This document shows, piece after piece, positions 24,789 to 33,052 of a stretch of DNA of 49,993 nt (positions are counted from its first letter, which is position 1; each line of letters opens with the position of its first letter). The notes under the pieces were generated by a model, which did no database searches, was not told the DNA's origin, and was given only the letters and a program-made list of their open reading frames with translations. Source of the DNA: an uncultured Granulosicoccaceae bacterium (GTDB lineage: Bacteria; Pseudomonadota; Gammaproteobacteria; Granulosicoccales; Granulosicoccaceae). The stretch covers positions 1 through 49,993 of the forward strand of contig CALFCF010000050.1 in NCBI GenBank assembly GCA_937951345.1, read 5' to 3'. The position numbers and the translations under genes are program-made.

Positions 24789-25643
24789 CTACAAAATCAG
24801 TTTCTTCTCGGACGGTTCAAGGTTGTCGTAATTCCACAACTGCTTGCCCGCAACGACTTTAGTAAAGTGATCAACGCCCTTGTCAGGCAACATGCCGTAA
24901 CCTTCCAGCTTGCGCTTCAACCAGGATTTATCGAGATCCGTTAGCTCGGCTTCTACGGCATCGACACCAAAGCTTTTAATGTCTCCACCGACGAAGATAG
25001 TGCCGTCGTACATGGAGTCGCCCAGGTTTTTGCCCGCGTTGCCACAGAAAATCATGCGACCGCGTTGCATCATGAAGCCTGTTAACGCGCCTGTATCACC
25101 ACCAACGATGATCGTGCCGCCTTTCATGTCGATACCGGTTCGAGAACCGACAGAGCCTTTACAAACAAGGTCTCCGCCACGAATCGCTGCACCAAAGGTG
25201 GAACCAGCGTTCTTTTCAATGACCACCGTACCGGCCATCATATTTTCACCGCATGACCAGCCCACACGACCGTTGATACGCACATTAGGACCATCAATCA
25301 GACCGACGGCGAAGTAACCCATCGAGCCTTCTACTTCCAGATTCACACGACTGAGAATTCCAACCGCAAGACTATGCTTGCCACGAGGATTAAGTAATTT
25401 GATGCTGCCGACACCCTCGTCCATCAACTGCCGGATTCGTTCGTTGACTTCACGGGTGTTCATTTCATCAGTGTCGATTTCAGCTGATTTAGCCGGATCG
25501 ACAACAGGTGCCCAGGGATAGACGAAATTATCGTCTTCAGATGGCTCAAAGAACTCCTGCATCGAGCGCCCGGTCAGGGGCTCGGACATCATGCCGAGCT
25601 GCTCAGCGCGCTCTTCCTGTGTCATGTTGTTCATGCTTTCCAC
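24789..25643 (-). CDS. mgsB: N-methylglutamate synthase GXGXG subunit MgsB (GlxC-like)
   Basis: A 284-residue protein built largely of the glutamate-synthase GXGXG beta-helix: repeated glycine-rich turns such as INGRVGWSCGENMMAGTVVIE, GSTFGAAIRGGDLVCKGSVGSRTGIDMKGGTIIVGGDTGALTGF and MYDGTIFVGGDI. This domain structurally links the amidotransferase and synthase parts of the complex. The start is GTG at 25643: AGGAGG ends about seven bases upstream, whereas the next ATG at 25634 is too far from it. The gene thus overlaps the mgsA stop by 13 bases, implying coupled translation. The subunit call rests on fold and gene order; substrate depends on the complex. Confidence 0.82.
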   Translation of the reverse strand: MESMNNMTQEERAEQLGMMSEPLTGRSMQEFFEPSEDDNFVYPWAPVVDPAKSAEIDTDEMNTREVNERIRQLMDEGVGSIKLLNPRGKHSLAVGILSRVNLEVEGSMGYFAVGLIDGPNVRINGRVGWSCGENMMAGTVVIEKNAGSTFGAAIRGGDLVCKGSVGSRTGIDMKGGTIIVGGDTGALTGFMMQRGRMIFCGNAGKNLGDSMYDGTIFVGGDIKSFGVDAVEAELTDLDKSWLKRKLEGYGMLPDKGVDHFTKVVAGKQLWNYDNLEPSEKKLIL

Positions 25644-26566
25644 ACTCGCACCTCCTCGTCGTACGGATCGTAAGTATCAATTTCCTGCGGCAGAATTGCT
25701 CGTATAGCTACTTCTTCGGACGCCATCGCAATTAGATCATCGGATTCATACAAAACAAGCGGTTTTGCCGCCATTGAATCTTTCGCCATACCCAGCTGAT
25801 CCTGCGTCGCTACGAGATAGGTAAACACGCCGTCTATTTCTTCGATTGATGACGACAGACTATCTTCGAGGGATACGCCATTGGCGAGATTGTTGGCGGT
25901 GTAAACCGCTAGCAATTCGCTATCACAATTCGACATGAACCGGTGACCACGACGCTCCATCTCACGACGCATCAACCAGTAGTTGGTAATCTGGCCGTTG
26001 TGTACCACTGCCACATCGTTGTAGGGGAACGCCCAGTACGGATGCGCTGAACGGATATCAACGTCAGACTCTGTAGCCATACGGGTATGACCGATACCGT
26101 GCGTACCGGTGAAGTCAGTTAGACCATACTGTTCAGAGACCACGGTTGCATCACCCAGATCCTTAATCAGCTCGAGCGCATTTCCGAGTGACAGGATTTC
26201 AGTGCCTTCAACATCTTCAACGTAACGAGCCAGCGCTTCTGTATCACCGTCATGTGAAATAACATAACGTCGCGCGTAGGGCGTAACTGTTTCGCGGTTA
26301 TTGATCTTTGCATCGTGCTCACCGAGACGTTTTTCAACTTCGGCAACACGCGCTTCGATTTTCTCACCCATGTCATAACCGGCGTTCATGTCTTCGGCTT
26401 CCGCGACCTTGAATCGCATGACATAGTCACCGGCGTTGGGCTCGCCATAGATAGCGAATCCAGTTGAGTCCGGCCCCCGATGTTTCAGCGCCTGCAACAT
26501 CGAGGTCACTTCCGACCCGACGTTGGAGCTTTTGCCTTTATGTATAAGGCCAGCTATTCCACACAT
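25631..26566 (-). CDS. mgsA: N-methylglutamate synthase amidotransferase-like subunit MgsA (GlxB-like)
   Basis: The 311 residues are a class II glutamine amidotransferase domain with the N-terminal nucleophile Cys2 (MCGIAGLIHKG). Further landmarks are HRGPDSTGFAI, the glutamine-binding GHTRMATESDVDIRSAHPY, the HNGQITNYWLMRREM loop and a SNCDSELLAVY segment. An inserted helical region of about 75 residues near 60-140 is seen in GlxB-type proteins. In N-methylglutamate synthase this subunit is thought to channel the amine rather than only ammonia. It starts at ATG 26566, 98 bp downstream of the glutamine-synthetase-like ligase, and overlaps mgsB. Confidence 0.83.
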   Translation of the reverse strand: MCGIAGLIHKGKSSNVGSEVTSMLQALKHRGPDSTGFAIYGEPNAGDYVMRFKVAEAEDMNAGYDMGEKIEARVAEVEKRLGEHDAKINNRETVTPYARRYVISHDGDTEALARYVEDVEGTEILSLGNALELIKDLGDATVVSEQYGLTDFTGTHGIGHTRMATESDVDIRSAHPYWAFPYNDVAVVHNGQITNYWLMRREMERRGHRFMSNCDSELLAVYTANNLANGVSLEDSLSSSIEEIDGVFTYLVATQDQLGMAKDSMAAKPLVLYESDDLIAMASEEVAIRAILPQEIDTYDPYDEEVRVWKA

Positions 26567-26664
26567 GGGATTAACTCCAAAAAAGTTGGTAGATGATGTC
26601 TGCGATCATCCGACAGGATGACCGCAGAGTGTAAGGTTTAAGCTGCTTAGGTTATGGCTGGCAA

Positions 26665-28146
26665 CTAAGGCAGGCAATCCATGTAGGTTTCCTGGTCCCA
26701 GTCGCTGACGGTGTGCATGAAGCGCTCCCACTCGTCCGTTTTGTATTCGTGATACAGGCGGTACATTTCTCCTGGCATTGCGCTTTGTATTACCTTGTCT
26801 TTCTTCAATGCTTCAAGCGAATCACCCAGACTCATAGGCAGTTTTTTAACCTTCTTGCCTGACTCCATCGCTTCGTAAATGTTGCGTTCTTCCGGTTTAC
26901 CGGGATCAAGCTTATTCTTGAGCCCGTCATCACAGGCTTTCAGAATACCGGCACCCATCAGGTAGGGATTGACCATCGAATCAACCGAGCGGTACTCAAA
27001 ACGCCCGGGAGCAGAAATACGCAAACCGGTGGTTCGGTTCTGGAAACCCCAATCAGCAAAGATGGGTGCCCAGAAACCTGTATCCCACAAACGTCGGTAA
27101 GAGTTCACCGTTGAAGAACCAATCGCCGTCAACGCGGACAGGTGGCTGACAATACCGCCAATCGCGTGGAGGCCGACTTTTCCCGGTAACTGTTTGTCTT
27201 TGGTATCAGGCATGAAGTAGTTTGTCCCGCCTGACCGGTACTGATAATTTTCTTTTGCACCCGGCAGTTTCTTCGGGTCGTTGCCGGTGGGATGAACCTT
27301 GTCGCGACCACCGGTCCAGAGAGAAATGTTGTGGTGACACCCGGATGCCGACACACCCATAAACGGCTTAGTCATAAAACACGCGATCAAATTGAATTCA
27401 CGCGCCACTTGCGCACATATCTGCCGGTAAGTGGTCAGGCGATCGGCGTTTCGCAAAACATCGTCGTAGGTCCAATTGAGCTCTAACTGTCCTGGTGCGT
27501 CTTCGTGGTCACCCTGAATCATGTCGAGCCCCATGAATCGGCAGTATTCAAGAACCTTCATGTATACCGGTCGCAAACTTTCGAACTGATCGATGTGATA
27601 GCAGTAAGGGTTCGAGTAGCCGCCGTTTGGCTTACCTTCTTCGTCCTTTTTCAGCCACATCATTTCCGGCTCGGTGCCACAACGCAAGTGCATGCCCTTG
27701 TGATCTTTTTGGAATTGCTCGTGAATTCGGCGCAAATTACCACGGCAATCAGACGTCAGGAATGCACCCGGCTCTTCCTTCTCCTCGCGGTTGCGAAACA
27801 GCGTGCAGTAAAAACGGCCAACGCGCTTGTCCCAGGGCAACTGACAAAACGTATCCGGTTCCGGGATACCCACCAACTCAGCGGCTTCCGGCCCATAACC
27901 GAGGTAATCGCCATGGCGGTTGGTAAACAGGTTGACAGTCGCGCCGTACACCAGCTGGAAACCTTTGGTTGCAACCGACTCCCAGTGATCAGCAGGGATA
28001 CCTTTACCGCAAATGCGCCCGGTCACTGACACAAACTGCAAATAAAGGTATTCAATTCCCAGCTCGTTGATACGCTTCCTGACTTCCTTTATCTGCGCGT
28101 CTCTTCCCGCTGCACTGACGAATTTTTCAATATCGGTTTTTGCCAC
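26665..28146 (-). CDS. Glutamine-synthetase-family ligase, candidate gamma-glutamylmethylamide synthetase
   Basis: A 493-residue ATP-dependent ligase with glutamine synthetase architecture: beta-grasp N domain, then catalytic motifs LRCGTEPEMMWL, GLDMIQGDHEDAPGQLELNW, CFMTKPFMGVSASGCHHNISLW (substrate and metal site), NSYRRLWDTGFWAPIFADWGFQNRTTGLRIS (ATP region) and RFEYRSVDSMVNPYLM. It begins at GTG 28146 with a perfect AGGAGG ribosome site. It is longer than the roughly 435-440 residues of characterised GmaS, so orthology is not certain, but the gene order ligase-mgsABC matches known gmaS-mgsABC loci. It would form gamma-glutamylmethylamide from glutamate and methylamine. An ordinary ammonia-assimilating role is the alternative. 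Confidence 0.82.
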   Translation of the reverse strand: MAKTDIEKFVSAAGRDAQIKEVRKRINELGIEYLYLQFVSVTGRICGKGIPADHWESVATKGFQLVYGATVNLFTNRHGDYLGYGPEAAELVGIPEPDTFCQLPWDKRVGRFYCTLFRNREEKEEPGAFLTSDCRGNLRRIHEQFQKDHKGMHLRCGTEPEMMWLKKDEEGKPNGGYSNPYCYHIDQFESLRPVYMKVLEYCRFMGLDMIQGDHEDAPGQLELNWTYDDVLRNADRLTTYRQICAQVAREFNLIACFMTKPFMGVSASGCHHNISLWTGGRDKVHPTGNDPKKLPGAKENYQYRSGGTNYFMPDTKDKQLPGKVGLHAIGGIVSHLSALTAIGSSTVNSYRRLWDTGFWAPIFADWGFQNRTTGLRISAPGRFEYRSVDSMVNPYLMGAGILKACDDGLKNKLDPGKPEERNIYEAMESGKKVKKLPMSLGDSLEALKKDKVIQSAMPGEMYRLYHEYKTDEWERFMHTVSDWDQETYMDCLP

Positions 28147-28419
28147 CTTTTGCCTCCTAATTCTGTGTTATTTGAGTAGTGTTTAAGTCCGGCATGAAGC
28201 CAGTTTGTATAGTTTCTCTCAGCTCGGCTTTTTGCTCAAACCGTGTTTCGGTTATTCGCGTTTTCAATTCGATGTAAAGGCCTTCAAGTGCACCACATCG
28301 CTACCCGCGTAACCTGCGATAAAAAACGCCGACCCATTGGCATGGTCTGCCGCTGCTCGGCCGGTAACACTACCATTTTCCGACCTGCTTGTGTGTACCA
28401 CAATCGCACCATTAATAAT

Positions 28420-28445
28420 CCAATTAGTATAATTGGTATTACCAA
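28420..28445. promoter_or_regulatory. Overlapping palindromes over a likely promoter, candidate GntR operator
   Basis: CCAATTAGTATAATTGG (28420-28436) is a palindrome with 7-bp arms, and TTGGTATTACCAA (28433-28445) matches the TGGTNNNACCA pattern of FadR/FCD-type GntR regulators. On the minus strand TATACT lies in the first palindrome, with TTTAGA 16 bp upstream, a fair sigma-70 promoter for the amine operon. On the plus strand the same site reads TATAAT. Overlap of operator and promoter suggests repression. Confidence 0.55.
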
Positions 28446-28682
28446 ATTCTAAACCCGCCGGGGCGAATCACATCATTTACTCAGAGCGAAACACTTAAAC
28501 ATGTAAACAAAGCGTCGCACAATGATGAATTACATTTACTTTTACATTGTTGTCGCAGGCTAAGCTGGCGATATTATTTTTCGCGTAAAAGCTACCATAC
28601 CAGTGTTTAATTCGTGTAATTCATTTATCTATTTAAGTTTGCCGATCATTCAAATCACGTGTGAAATGACCAATACAATCAG

Positions 28683-28700
28683 CCCTTGTCGCCACAAGGG
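28683..28700. promoter_or_regulatory. Short perfect stem-loop upstream of gntR
   Basis: CCCTTGT (28683-28689) and ACAAGGG (28694-28700) are perfect inverted repeats around CGCC. No T run follows, so it is not a terminator. It could be a protein-binding palindrome in the divergent control region; function unknown. Confidence 0.4.
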
Positions 28701-28741
28701 GAGACTAAAGAATTAGACCATATTTGCAACTATTTTGAGTT

Positions 28742-28769
28742 ATTGGTACATTACTGGCGCATAATTGGT
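28742..28769 (+). promoter_or_regulatory. Paired ATTGGT half-sites near the gntR promoter
   Basis: ATTGGT occurs at 28742-28747 and 28764-28769, 22 bp apart, and an inverted ACCAAT lies at 28669-28674. The same hexamer forms part of the palindromes at 28420-28445. The second copy is followed by TATAGT at 28773, a plausible -10 box for gntR. This would place autoregulatory sites next to the regulator's own promoter. Confidence 0.4.
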
Positions 28770-28847
28770 TAGTATAGTCGGCACAACACTTTTACTGATC
28801 AATCAACCTCTAACTTTCCTGGGCAAACTGAGCAGGGGCTGGATGCG

Positions 28848-29513
28848 ATGAACAAAAACCATGTGTTTTTAATGCTGCGCAAAGGTATCACCGATGGTAG
28901 TTATGAAAACGGTGAGCGTTTACCCCCGGAACGTAACCTGGCGCAACAGTTTGGCGTGGCTCGTGGCACCCTCAGAGAAGGCTTGCGAGAGCTGGAAAAC
29001 GCCGGTTTGGTAGAACGCCGACAAGGCAGTGGCACGTACGTTACCTACGGTGTTGAGGATTCACAGCCATCCATACTCGGTGAAGTCAGTCCACTTGAAC
29101 TGATGGATTCGCGCCTGGCAATAGAACCACACGTCTGTCGCAAAGCTGTTTTGCATGCAACGGATGCCGACTTTCGACGGCTGGATCGAATGTTGCGCAA
29201 TATGGAACGGAACACCCGGGATATTGTTGGTTTCAGCGAGCTTGACGCCGAATTCCATCAGGCACTCGCTGAACTGTCAGGTAACCGGATGATGCACTGG
29301 TTAATCAGCAGTATGTCTGGTGCACGCGCACATTCTCAATGGTCACGCGTGCGCTCCATCGTACTGACACCGACGGCGATAACGATGTACAACCAGCATC
29401 ATCGCGCCATTGTCGATGCAATACGCTCACGTGAACCGGAAGCTGCAGCCGCACGAATGAAGAAACACATTGTCGCTGCCCGCGATTCATTGCAACGGGT
29501 TGCTGAGGTTTAA
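28848..29513 (+). CDS. GntR-family regulator, FadR/FCD subfamily
   Basis: The 221 residues start with a GntR winged HTH (YENGERLPPERNLAQQFGVARGTLREGLRELENAGLVERRQGSGTYV), then an FCD effector domain. Metal- or ligand-binding residues are seen in ELMDSRLAIEPHVCRKAV, FSELDAEFHQALAELSGN and YNQHHRAIVDAIRSREPEAAAARMKKHI. Members respond to organic acids or amino-acid-like ligands. ATG at 28848. It is transcribed divergently from the nine-gene amine operon and is its most likely regulator, with candidate operators in the space between. The ligand could be a pathway intermediate such as N-methylglutamate or gamma-glutamylmethylamide; this is inference. Confidence 0.9.
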   Translation: MNKNHVFLMLRKGITDGSYENGERLPPERNLAQQFGVARGTLREGLRELENAGLVERRQGSGTYVTYGVEDSQPSILGEVSPLELMDSRLAIEPHVCRKAVLHATDADFRRLDRMLRNMERNTRDIVGFSELDAEFHQALAELSGNRMMHWLISSMSGARAHSQWSRVRSIVLTPTAITMYNQHHRAIVDAIRSREPEAAAARMKKHIVAARDSLQRVAEV

Positions 29514-29529
29514 AATGACCGCTCGTGAC

Positions 29530-30459
29530 CTAACGAATGGAAAACGATAAATCAGGACGCTCTAACTGCTGCAGTACGGCACGACAAATGGCCGGGCTTT
29601 CAGTTTCAAAGAAGTGCTTAGCGGCCTTAACGTTGGGATGAAACGGGTCTTTTACCGATCCATCGTCTTTACGGCGAAAATAGGCTGGATTGCCTTGATG
29701 TGAAGCGATTGTTTCTTTTGTCGCACCGGGCACGAAGGCACAGTTGCTGCCAATAGCTTCAAATGCCAGTTGCAAATTCTCCTGAGCGCGAACACGCAAA
29801 TCAACCGTTTTGGATTTATACACAGGTTGCGTCGTCATAAATACGCAAGCCTTGTCATTGGGCAGTTGTGCGACCATTTCATTAACGTCGTTCATGGCAA
29901 CACTAATGTCTTCCGCCCAGGCTTTCGATGAATTCCCCAAAAACGACAATACCAATAATTTCGGATCGTAGTAGTCAGACCTGAACATAGTCTCAAACGC
30001 TGATTGCCCGGACTCACAAAATTGATAGGCTTCGCCGTCTCCGATTTGCACGTACTTCCGATCATCAAACCGGCTCACTCCATAGACACCAGCATTAACA
30101 CCCCATTTTTTATCGCGCACACAAATATGGTTTTTGTTTTCGCCGTGTCTTTCAATCCAGGAGCCTAACGAAGTCGAGCGCACACCGATGACTCCTACGC
30201 TGGCATCGACCAACGTTTCTACGCGTTCGTTGTATTCGCCATACACACTACAACGTTCTTTCAAATTGGAAAAAAAATCCAGGAATGCCGAGCCTGAACC
30301 GAAAGGAATTTGACTATCACCGAGCACAAGGATATCGGGTGATTCGAAATCAGCAGCCAACACAGACATGGCGCACATTACATATACGACGACACCCTTC
30401 AGGCAACGGAGGGCGGTTTTCTTCCAGTCAGCAGCTATTTTCCAGCGAGCAGTTTTCAC
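29530..30459 (-). CDS. Exported SGNH/GDSL-type hydrolase
   Basis: A protein of about 309 residues with an N-terminal hydrophobic signal-like segment (LKGVVVYVMCAMSVLAADF, around residues 20-40). The SGNH hydrolase blocks follow: the nucleophile motif DILVLGDSQIPFG, a SFLGNSSKAW stretch carrying the Asn block, and DPFHPNVKAAKHFF with the catalytic Asp and His. Likely an extracytoplasmic esterase or acetylhydrolase, perhaps acting on a glycan. The start is uncertain; GTG at 30459 is the best candidate before the signal segment, since earlier codons overlap the GNAT gene without signal-peptide character. It converges on gntR with only 16 bp between the two stops. Confidence 0.72.
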   Translation of the reverse strand: MKTARWKIAADWKKTALRCLKGVVVYVMCAMSVLAADFESPDILVLGDSQIPFGSGSAFLDFFSNLKERCSVYGEYNERVETLVDASVGVIGVRSTSLGSWIERHGENKNHICVRDKKWGVNAGVYGVSRFDDRKYVQIGDGEAYQFCESGQSAFETMFRSDYYDPKLLVLSFLGNSSKAWAEDISVAMNDVNEMVAQLPNDKACVFMTTQPVYKSKTVDLRVRAQENLQLAFEAIGSNCAFVPGATKETIASHQGNPAYFRRKDDGSVKDPFHPNVKAAKHFFETESPAICRAVLQQLERPDLSFSIR

Positions 30460-30550
30460 GATTGAAAGTCTTGTTAAGGGACGACTTACCCTGTTGTCGC
30501 AGTTCGATAACACTTTGAACACAAGTGATTGAAAACACGTTGAGTATGCG

Positions 30551-31033
30551 TCATACCAAATGATCGTTATTACGGGCGAGGGACTTCTCGAAGTAGACGC
30601 GATCAAAGCCGTTAACCGTTTTGCGCTGCGTCTCGGTAAAACCAAGCGTTTTATACATGGCGATGTTTTCAGTCATCAGAATATGTGTATACAACGTTAA
30701 AGTCTCTGCACCGGCGTTCAACGCCTCGCGTTGCGCAGACACTATCAAACGCTTACCAATGCCCTGCCCTTGGTAATTGGGTGATACAGCAACGTTATCC
30801 AGCATAACACTGACAGGTGTTTTAATAATCACTGCAACGCCCACTATCTGGCCTACATCCGCCACTAACACCTGATGGTCACGAATGATTTGATGATAGT
30901 CATCAAGCATGGGACCCGGGGGCTTTCCCATGCGCGCAATGTAGGGGCGGTAGGCGGCATCGACACAAATCGCAACATCATTAACATCTGTTGACGTCGC
31001 GGCGCGAATAACCACATCGGGTAGCCCGTTCAT
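30551..31033 (-). CDS. GNAT-family N-acetyltransferase
   Basis: A 160-residue protein with the GNAT fold. The core acetyl-CoA site is in VMLDNVAVSPNYQGQGIGKRLIVSAQREA (QGQGIG motif A), followed by ETLTLYTHILMTENIAMYKTLGFTETQRK (motif B with the YKTLGF signature). Such enzymes acetylate small amines, antibiotics or protein N termini; the substrate is not evident. ATG at 31033 is 21 bp downstream of the class I amidotransferase, so the two are probably cotranscribed. It lies outside the amine operon. Confidence 0.88.
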   Translation of the reverse strand: MNGLPDVVIRAATSTDVNDVAICVDAAYRPYIARMGKPPGPMLDDYHQIIRDHQVLVADVGQIVGVAVIIKTPVSVMLDNVAVSPNYQGQGIGKRLIVSAQREALNAGAETLTLYTHILMTENIAMYKTLGFTETQRKTVNGFDRVYFEKSLARNNDHLV

Positions 31034-31054
31034 ACACCGAAATCGGCGGCTGGT

Positions 31055-31774
31055 TCAGAGAACTTTGGCCGTTGTTTGCAACCAGTTTATGTAAACACGC
31101 TCAGACATTGTTCTGAACTCATCGATACGCTGCTCACAGGCTGCCTTCAACTTGTCGCTGCCGCCGCTGCCAAGCGCCTTCTCCAGCGCGTCGCGGTACT
31201 CGCTAATATCAGCCCAGGTATTTACGGTGTCGTCTTCAACTTCAAGGTGAAATTGCACCGAGTATGCGCGCGGCCCCCATTGCATAGCCTGTACGGCACA
31301 GTCTGGCGATGTTGCCAGCACCTTGGCATTGGACGGTATTTGTTTTATTTCGGCGCTGTGCCATTGCAGTGCCGGAAAGAGTTCGGGCAATCCATCCAGA
31401 AATACCCCTTCAGCACCAACATCAGTTAACTGGATGTCACAGACACCAATCTCCGGCGTACCCGGACCAACCTTACCGCCTAGTGCTTCAGCCAGCAGCT
31501 GATGACCGAGGCATAAACCCAGATAAGGCATGCCACGCTCTTCAACGGCTTCACGAATGAACGCCTTCTCATCAACAAGCCACGGATGCGCATCCTCCTG
31601 CCATACGTCCATCGGCCCGCCCATCACCCACAAGCCTTCATAGCCGTCCAGTGATGGCAGCTTTTCCCCGGCATCCAGATTGACTGTATCCCATGTGTGG
31701 CCGTCTTCTGATAACAGTCGGCGAAACTCTCCCGGATGCTCGGCCGGGTGATGCTGCAGAACGAGTAGCTTCAT
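31055..31774 (-). CDS. Class I (type 1) glutamine amidotransferase-like protein
   Basis: A stand-alone GATase of 239 residues with a complete catalytic triad: Cys88 in LGLCLGHQLLAEALGG, His176 and Glu178 in VQFHLEVE. The WVMGGPMDV oxyanion-strand motif and the AVQAMQWGPRAYSVQFH segment fit the GMP-synthase-like/YfeJ-type group, which lacks a fused synthetase. Some relatives hydrolyse gamma-glutamyl amides (PuuD-like), so cleavage of a gamma-glutamyl compound is possible. It is not part of the amine operon as drawn but lies nearby. ATG at 31774. Function beyond glutaminase-like chemistry cannot be stated. Confidence 0.88.
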   Translation of the reverse strand: MKLLVLQHHPAEHPGEFRRLLSEDGHTWDTVNLDAGEKLPSLDGYEGLWVMGGPMDVWQEDAHPWLVDEKAFIREAVEERGMPYLGLCLGHQLLAEALGGKVGPGTPEIGVCDIQLTDVGAEGVFLDGLPELFPALQWHSAEIKQIPSNAKVLATSPDCAVQAMQWGPRAYSVQFHLEVEDDTVNTWADISEYRDALEKALGSGGSDKLKAACEQRIDEFRTMSERVYINWLQTTAKVL

Positions 31775-32049
31775 GAAATGATCGGTGCTTTTTTGTAAGT
31801 GGAATTATAATAACAGGCAAAACCGCCCGACGTGCCCCAGACTCTCCGGAGCCCGCCAGCAGAACTAACATCGTCTGCGATTTTTCATGCGTTCAATGCG
31901 CCATTCGACGCGCAACGACGAGCACTATTCCCCGCATTTTAGCTGACACTTTGTGAACAATGCACGATATCAACACCCGCACTTTCAACCCCGGGGTCCC
32001 CAGCCGATAGAGTACTTATTGCCGTATAGAGTCTCTCTGAGGAAGACAC

Positions 32050-33003
32050 ATGAGTCAGAAATTCCGCCTTGTCACACGCAGTGACTTCGATGGCCTGGTG
32101 TGCGCGGTTTTATTGAAGCACCTCGATTTGATCGACGATATCGCCTTCGTTCATCCAAAAGACATGCAGGACGGCAAGGTTGATATCGGGCCCGGTGATA
32201 TCACAACCAACCTGCCTTACGTTGAGTCTGCACATATCGTTTTTGATCATCATTTATCCGAAACACTTCGCAACGACAAAAATCTGGACAATCACGTGAT
32301 TGACGCCGAGGCGCCATCAGCTGCCCGTATCGTCTGGAAGCACTATGGCGGTGAGTCTACTTTTCCATTGGAATGGAACGATATGATGGAAGCAGTCGAC
32401 AAGGCTGATTCAGCGCAATACGACCGTCAGGAAGTACTCGAACCAAAGAACTGGGAGCTATTGAACTTCCTTATGGATTCACGCACAGGTCTGGGTCGTT
32501 TTCGCGAGTTCAGGATTTCCAATTACAACCTGATGATGGATCTGATCGACTACTGCAAAGATCACACAATTGAAGAAATCCTCGAACTTCCTGACATAAA
32601 GGAACGCGTTGATCTGTACTTCGATCATCAACAACAGTTTAAGGCGCAAATTCAACGTTGCGCATCTGTCTATGAGAATGTTGTCGTGCTTGACCTGCGC
32701 GAAGAAGAGGTTATCTACGCCGGCAATCGATTCGTTATCTACGCGCTATTCCCACAATGCAATATTTCTATTCATCAGATGTGGGGATTGAAAAAAATGA
32801 ACACGGTCCTCGCCACAGGTAAATCTATCTTTGACCGTGGGTGTCGAACGAATGTCGGCGAGCTGATGCTGAAGTACGGCGGCGGTGGTCACGATGCCGC
32901 TGGCACCTGTCAGGTTGATAACGATCAAGCTGAGCAATCGTTGCAGGAAATTATTGCAACAATAATTGCTAACGAAGGCGAGTCTCTGCGTAAGGCAAGT
33001 TAG
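32050..33003 (+). CDS. DHH/DHHA1-family phosphoesterase
   Basis: A 317-residue protein with DHH-type metal motifs: TRSDFDGLVCAVLLK near the N terminus, HIVFDHHLSE (the DHH signature), and a C-terminal DHHA1 domain ending in GELMLKYGGGGHDAAGTCQV. The GGGGH motif is typical of exopolyphosphatase/NrnA-related enzymes that cleave nano-RNA, cyclic dinucleotide products or polyphosphate. The central region is longer than in NrnA and the subgroup is uncharacterised to my knowledge. ATG at 32050 has GAGGA upstream. Convergent with the YugP-like gene. Confidence 0.86.
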   Translation: MSQKFRLVTRSDFDGLVCAVLLKHLDLIDDIAFVHPKDMQDGKVDIGPGDITTNLPYVESAHIVFDHHLSETLRNDKNLDNHVIDAEAPSAARIVWKHYGGESTFPLEWNDMMEAVDKADSAQYDRQEVLEPKNWELLNFLMDSRTGLGRFREFRISNYNLMMDLIDYCKDHTIEEILELPDIKERVDLYFDHQQQFKAQIQRCASVYENVVVLDLREEEVIYAGNRFVIYALFPQCNISIHQMWGLKKMNTVLATGKSIFDRGCRTNVGELMLKYGGGGHDAAGTCQVDNDQAEQSLQEIIATIIANEGESLRKAS

Positions 33004-33052
33004 CGCTTGCCGGCGCTGACACCGCCCGGCCTAACTGGTAGCCAACAAACGC

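Larger units (their letters stand above)
28147..28847. other. Divergent regulatory region between the amine operon and gntR, about 700 bp
   Basis: No gene is recognised in this 701-bp stretch. It holds overlapping palindromes at 28420-28445, a 7-bp stem-loop at 28683-28700 and two ATTGGT half-sites 22 bp apart at 28742 and 28764 (listed separately). If the operator at 28420-28445 marks the promoter, the operon transcript would have a leader of roughly 270 bases. The leader ends in the strong AGGAGG site of the ligase gene. I see no recognisable riboswitch class in it. Confidence 0.5.
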
